A stretch of 32,126 nt of DNA from Nemertoderma westbladi (taxonomy: Eukaryota; Xenacoelomorpha; Nemertodermatida; Nemertodermatidae), in NCBI GenBank assembly GCA_032718475.1, contig JAUCBJ010002676.1, positions 1 through 32,126 on the forward strand. The letters are read 5' to 3'. Positions 31,277 to 32,126 of this stretch are shown here, piece by piece. How positions within the stretch are numbered: the first letter of the stretch is position 1; the number at the start of each line of letters is the position of its first letter. The notes beneath the pieces were generated by a model. It was given only the letters and a program-made list of their open reading frames with translations. It had not been told where the DNA came from and ran no database searches. Made by a program: the position numbers and the translations under genes.

Positions 31277-31502
31277 TGTGATATGTAATATTATACAATT
31301 ATCATACTGTATAACGGTATGTGTAAGCGGTACAGGGGATTGGGTACCGGTCCGGGCTGTAGAGGTATATATTATATTTAGGTATTCCGTGTGGTTGACA
31401 GTCAGATATCTTGAATCTTTATAACTACTGATAAATACACTGCTGTACTGGTTAACTGAACATATGTTTTTGATATGGATGGATAAGATTATACAAAACA
31501 TA
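31277..31502 (+). repeat. Partial 3' LTR of the Ty3/gypsy element
   Basis: It begins TGTGATATGTAATATTATAC after the polypurine tract and contains AT-rich TATA-like stretches (31364-31380). It ends where the BamHI-rich minisatellite starts (about 31503). No closing CA can be fixed, and no matching 5' LTR exists in the window, so the true end is uncertain. Confidence 0.55.
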
Positions 31503-32126
31503 CCAGATCCGTCCAACATCCCCATGATGGATCCGTCCAACATCCATGATGGATCCGTCCAACATCCATGACGGATCCGTCCAACATCCCCCTGATGGAT
31601 CCGTCCAACATCCCCATGATGGATCCGTCCAACATCCATGATGGATCCGTCCAACATCCATGATGGATCCGTCCAACATCCATGATGGATCCGTCTCCAA
31701 CATCCATGATGGATCCGTCCAACATCCATGATGGATCCGTCCAACACCCATGACGGATCCGTCCAACATCCCCCTGATGGATCCGTCCAACATCCCCATG
31801 ATGGATCCGTCCAACATCCATGATGGATCCGTCCAACATCCATGATGGATCCGTCTCCAACATCCATGATGGATCCGTCTCCAACATCCATGATGGATCC
31901 GTCCAACATCCATGATGGATCCGTCCAACATCCCCCTGATGGATCCGTCCAACATCCCCATGATGGATCCGTCCAACATCCATGATGGATCCGTCCAACA
32001 TCCATGACGGATCCGTCCAACATCCCCCTGATGGATCCGTCCAACATCCCCATGATGGATCCGTCCAACATCCATGATGGATCCGTCCAACATCCATGAT
32101 GGATCCGTCCAACATCCATGATGGAT
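31503..32126. repeat. Right 22/24-bp BamHI-rich minisatellite (continues past edge)
   Basis: Same unit family as 28861-29279, including the CCCCCTG and CCCATG variants and a CCGTCTCC variant (31691, 31852, 31877) that the left block lacks. It runs to the window end. The block pattern around 31560-31700 is largely repeated around 31750-31870 and 31920-32060, showing higher-order duplication. Confidence 0.95.

Overview
This is a eukaryotic, probably invertebrate-deuterostome (echinoderm- or hemichordate-like) genomic window. The grounds are a spliced SLP-76/BLNK-type adapter gene, several metazoan LINE families, a Ty3/gypsy pol fragment, hairpin MITEs, long tandem arrays and a recurrent TAGGCCTA word. 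The taxon is inferred, not seen directly. Two things stand out: an unbroken minus-strand coding frame that runs off the left edge, and a four-exon SH2 adapter gene whose second intron is almost entirely one 10-kb minisatellite.

Layout. 1-1327 (minus): the first 442 codons of an unrecognised acidic, coiled-coil protein ending in 11-residue repeats. 1328-4380: AT-rich non-coding DNA with a CCAAT/AP-1/TATA promoter-like cluster pointing left. 4619-7430 (minus): a decayed APE-type LINE with its 5' leader partly duplicated at 7800-7905. 8015-8615 (plus): an L2/CR1-like LINE 3' end. 9095-9746: a DNA-transposon-like element with ~100-bp inverted ends. 10337-11380 (minus): a second LINE related to the first, with RT and endonuclease pieces in the wrong order. 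11381-13211: non-coding.

13212-25986 (plus): the SLP-76/BLNK-like gene. Exons 13212-13412, 14066-14547, 24691-24864 and 25641-25986 join in phase to exactly 401 codons (400 residues plus stop). They encode an acidic tyrosine-motif segment, an RxxK SH3-ligand and proline-rich segment, and a C-terminal SH2 domain. Intron 2 (14548-24690) holds about 370 copies of a 27-bp unit. The array starts at the exon 2 donor, and nearly every unit repeats that donor-like sequence. Higher-order duplications of about 2.4 kb and 0.74 kb are visible inside it.

25987-28130: 3' flank with a 40-bp minisatellite and a broken C2H2 zinc-finger relic. 28133-28585: a hairpin MITE with TA flanks. 28861-32126: a BamHI-site-rich 22/24-bp minisatellite on both sides of a Ty3/gypsy fragment (RNase H, frameshifted integrase, polypurine tract and partial LTR). 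The only intact host-type genes are the left-edge protein and the adapter; the rest is mobile-element debris and satellite DNA.
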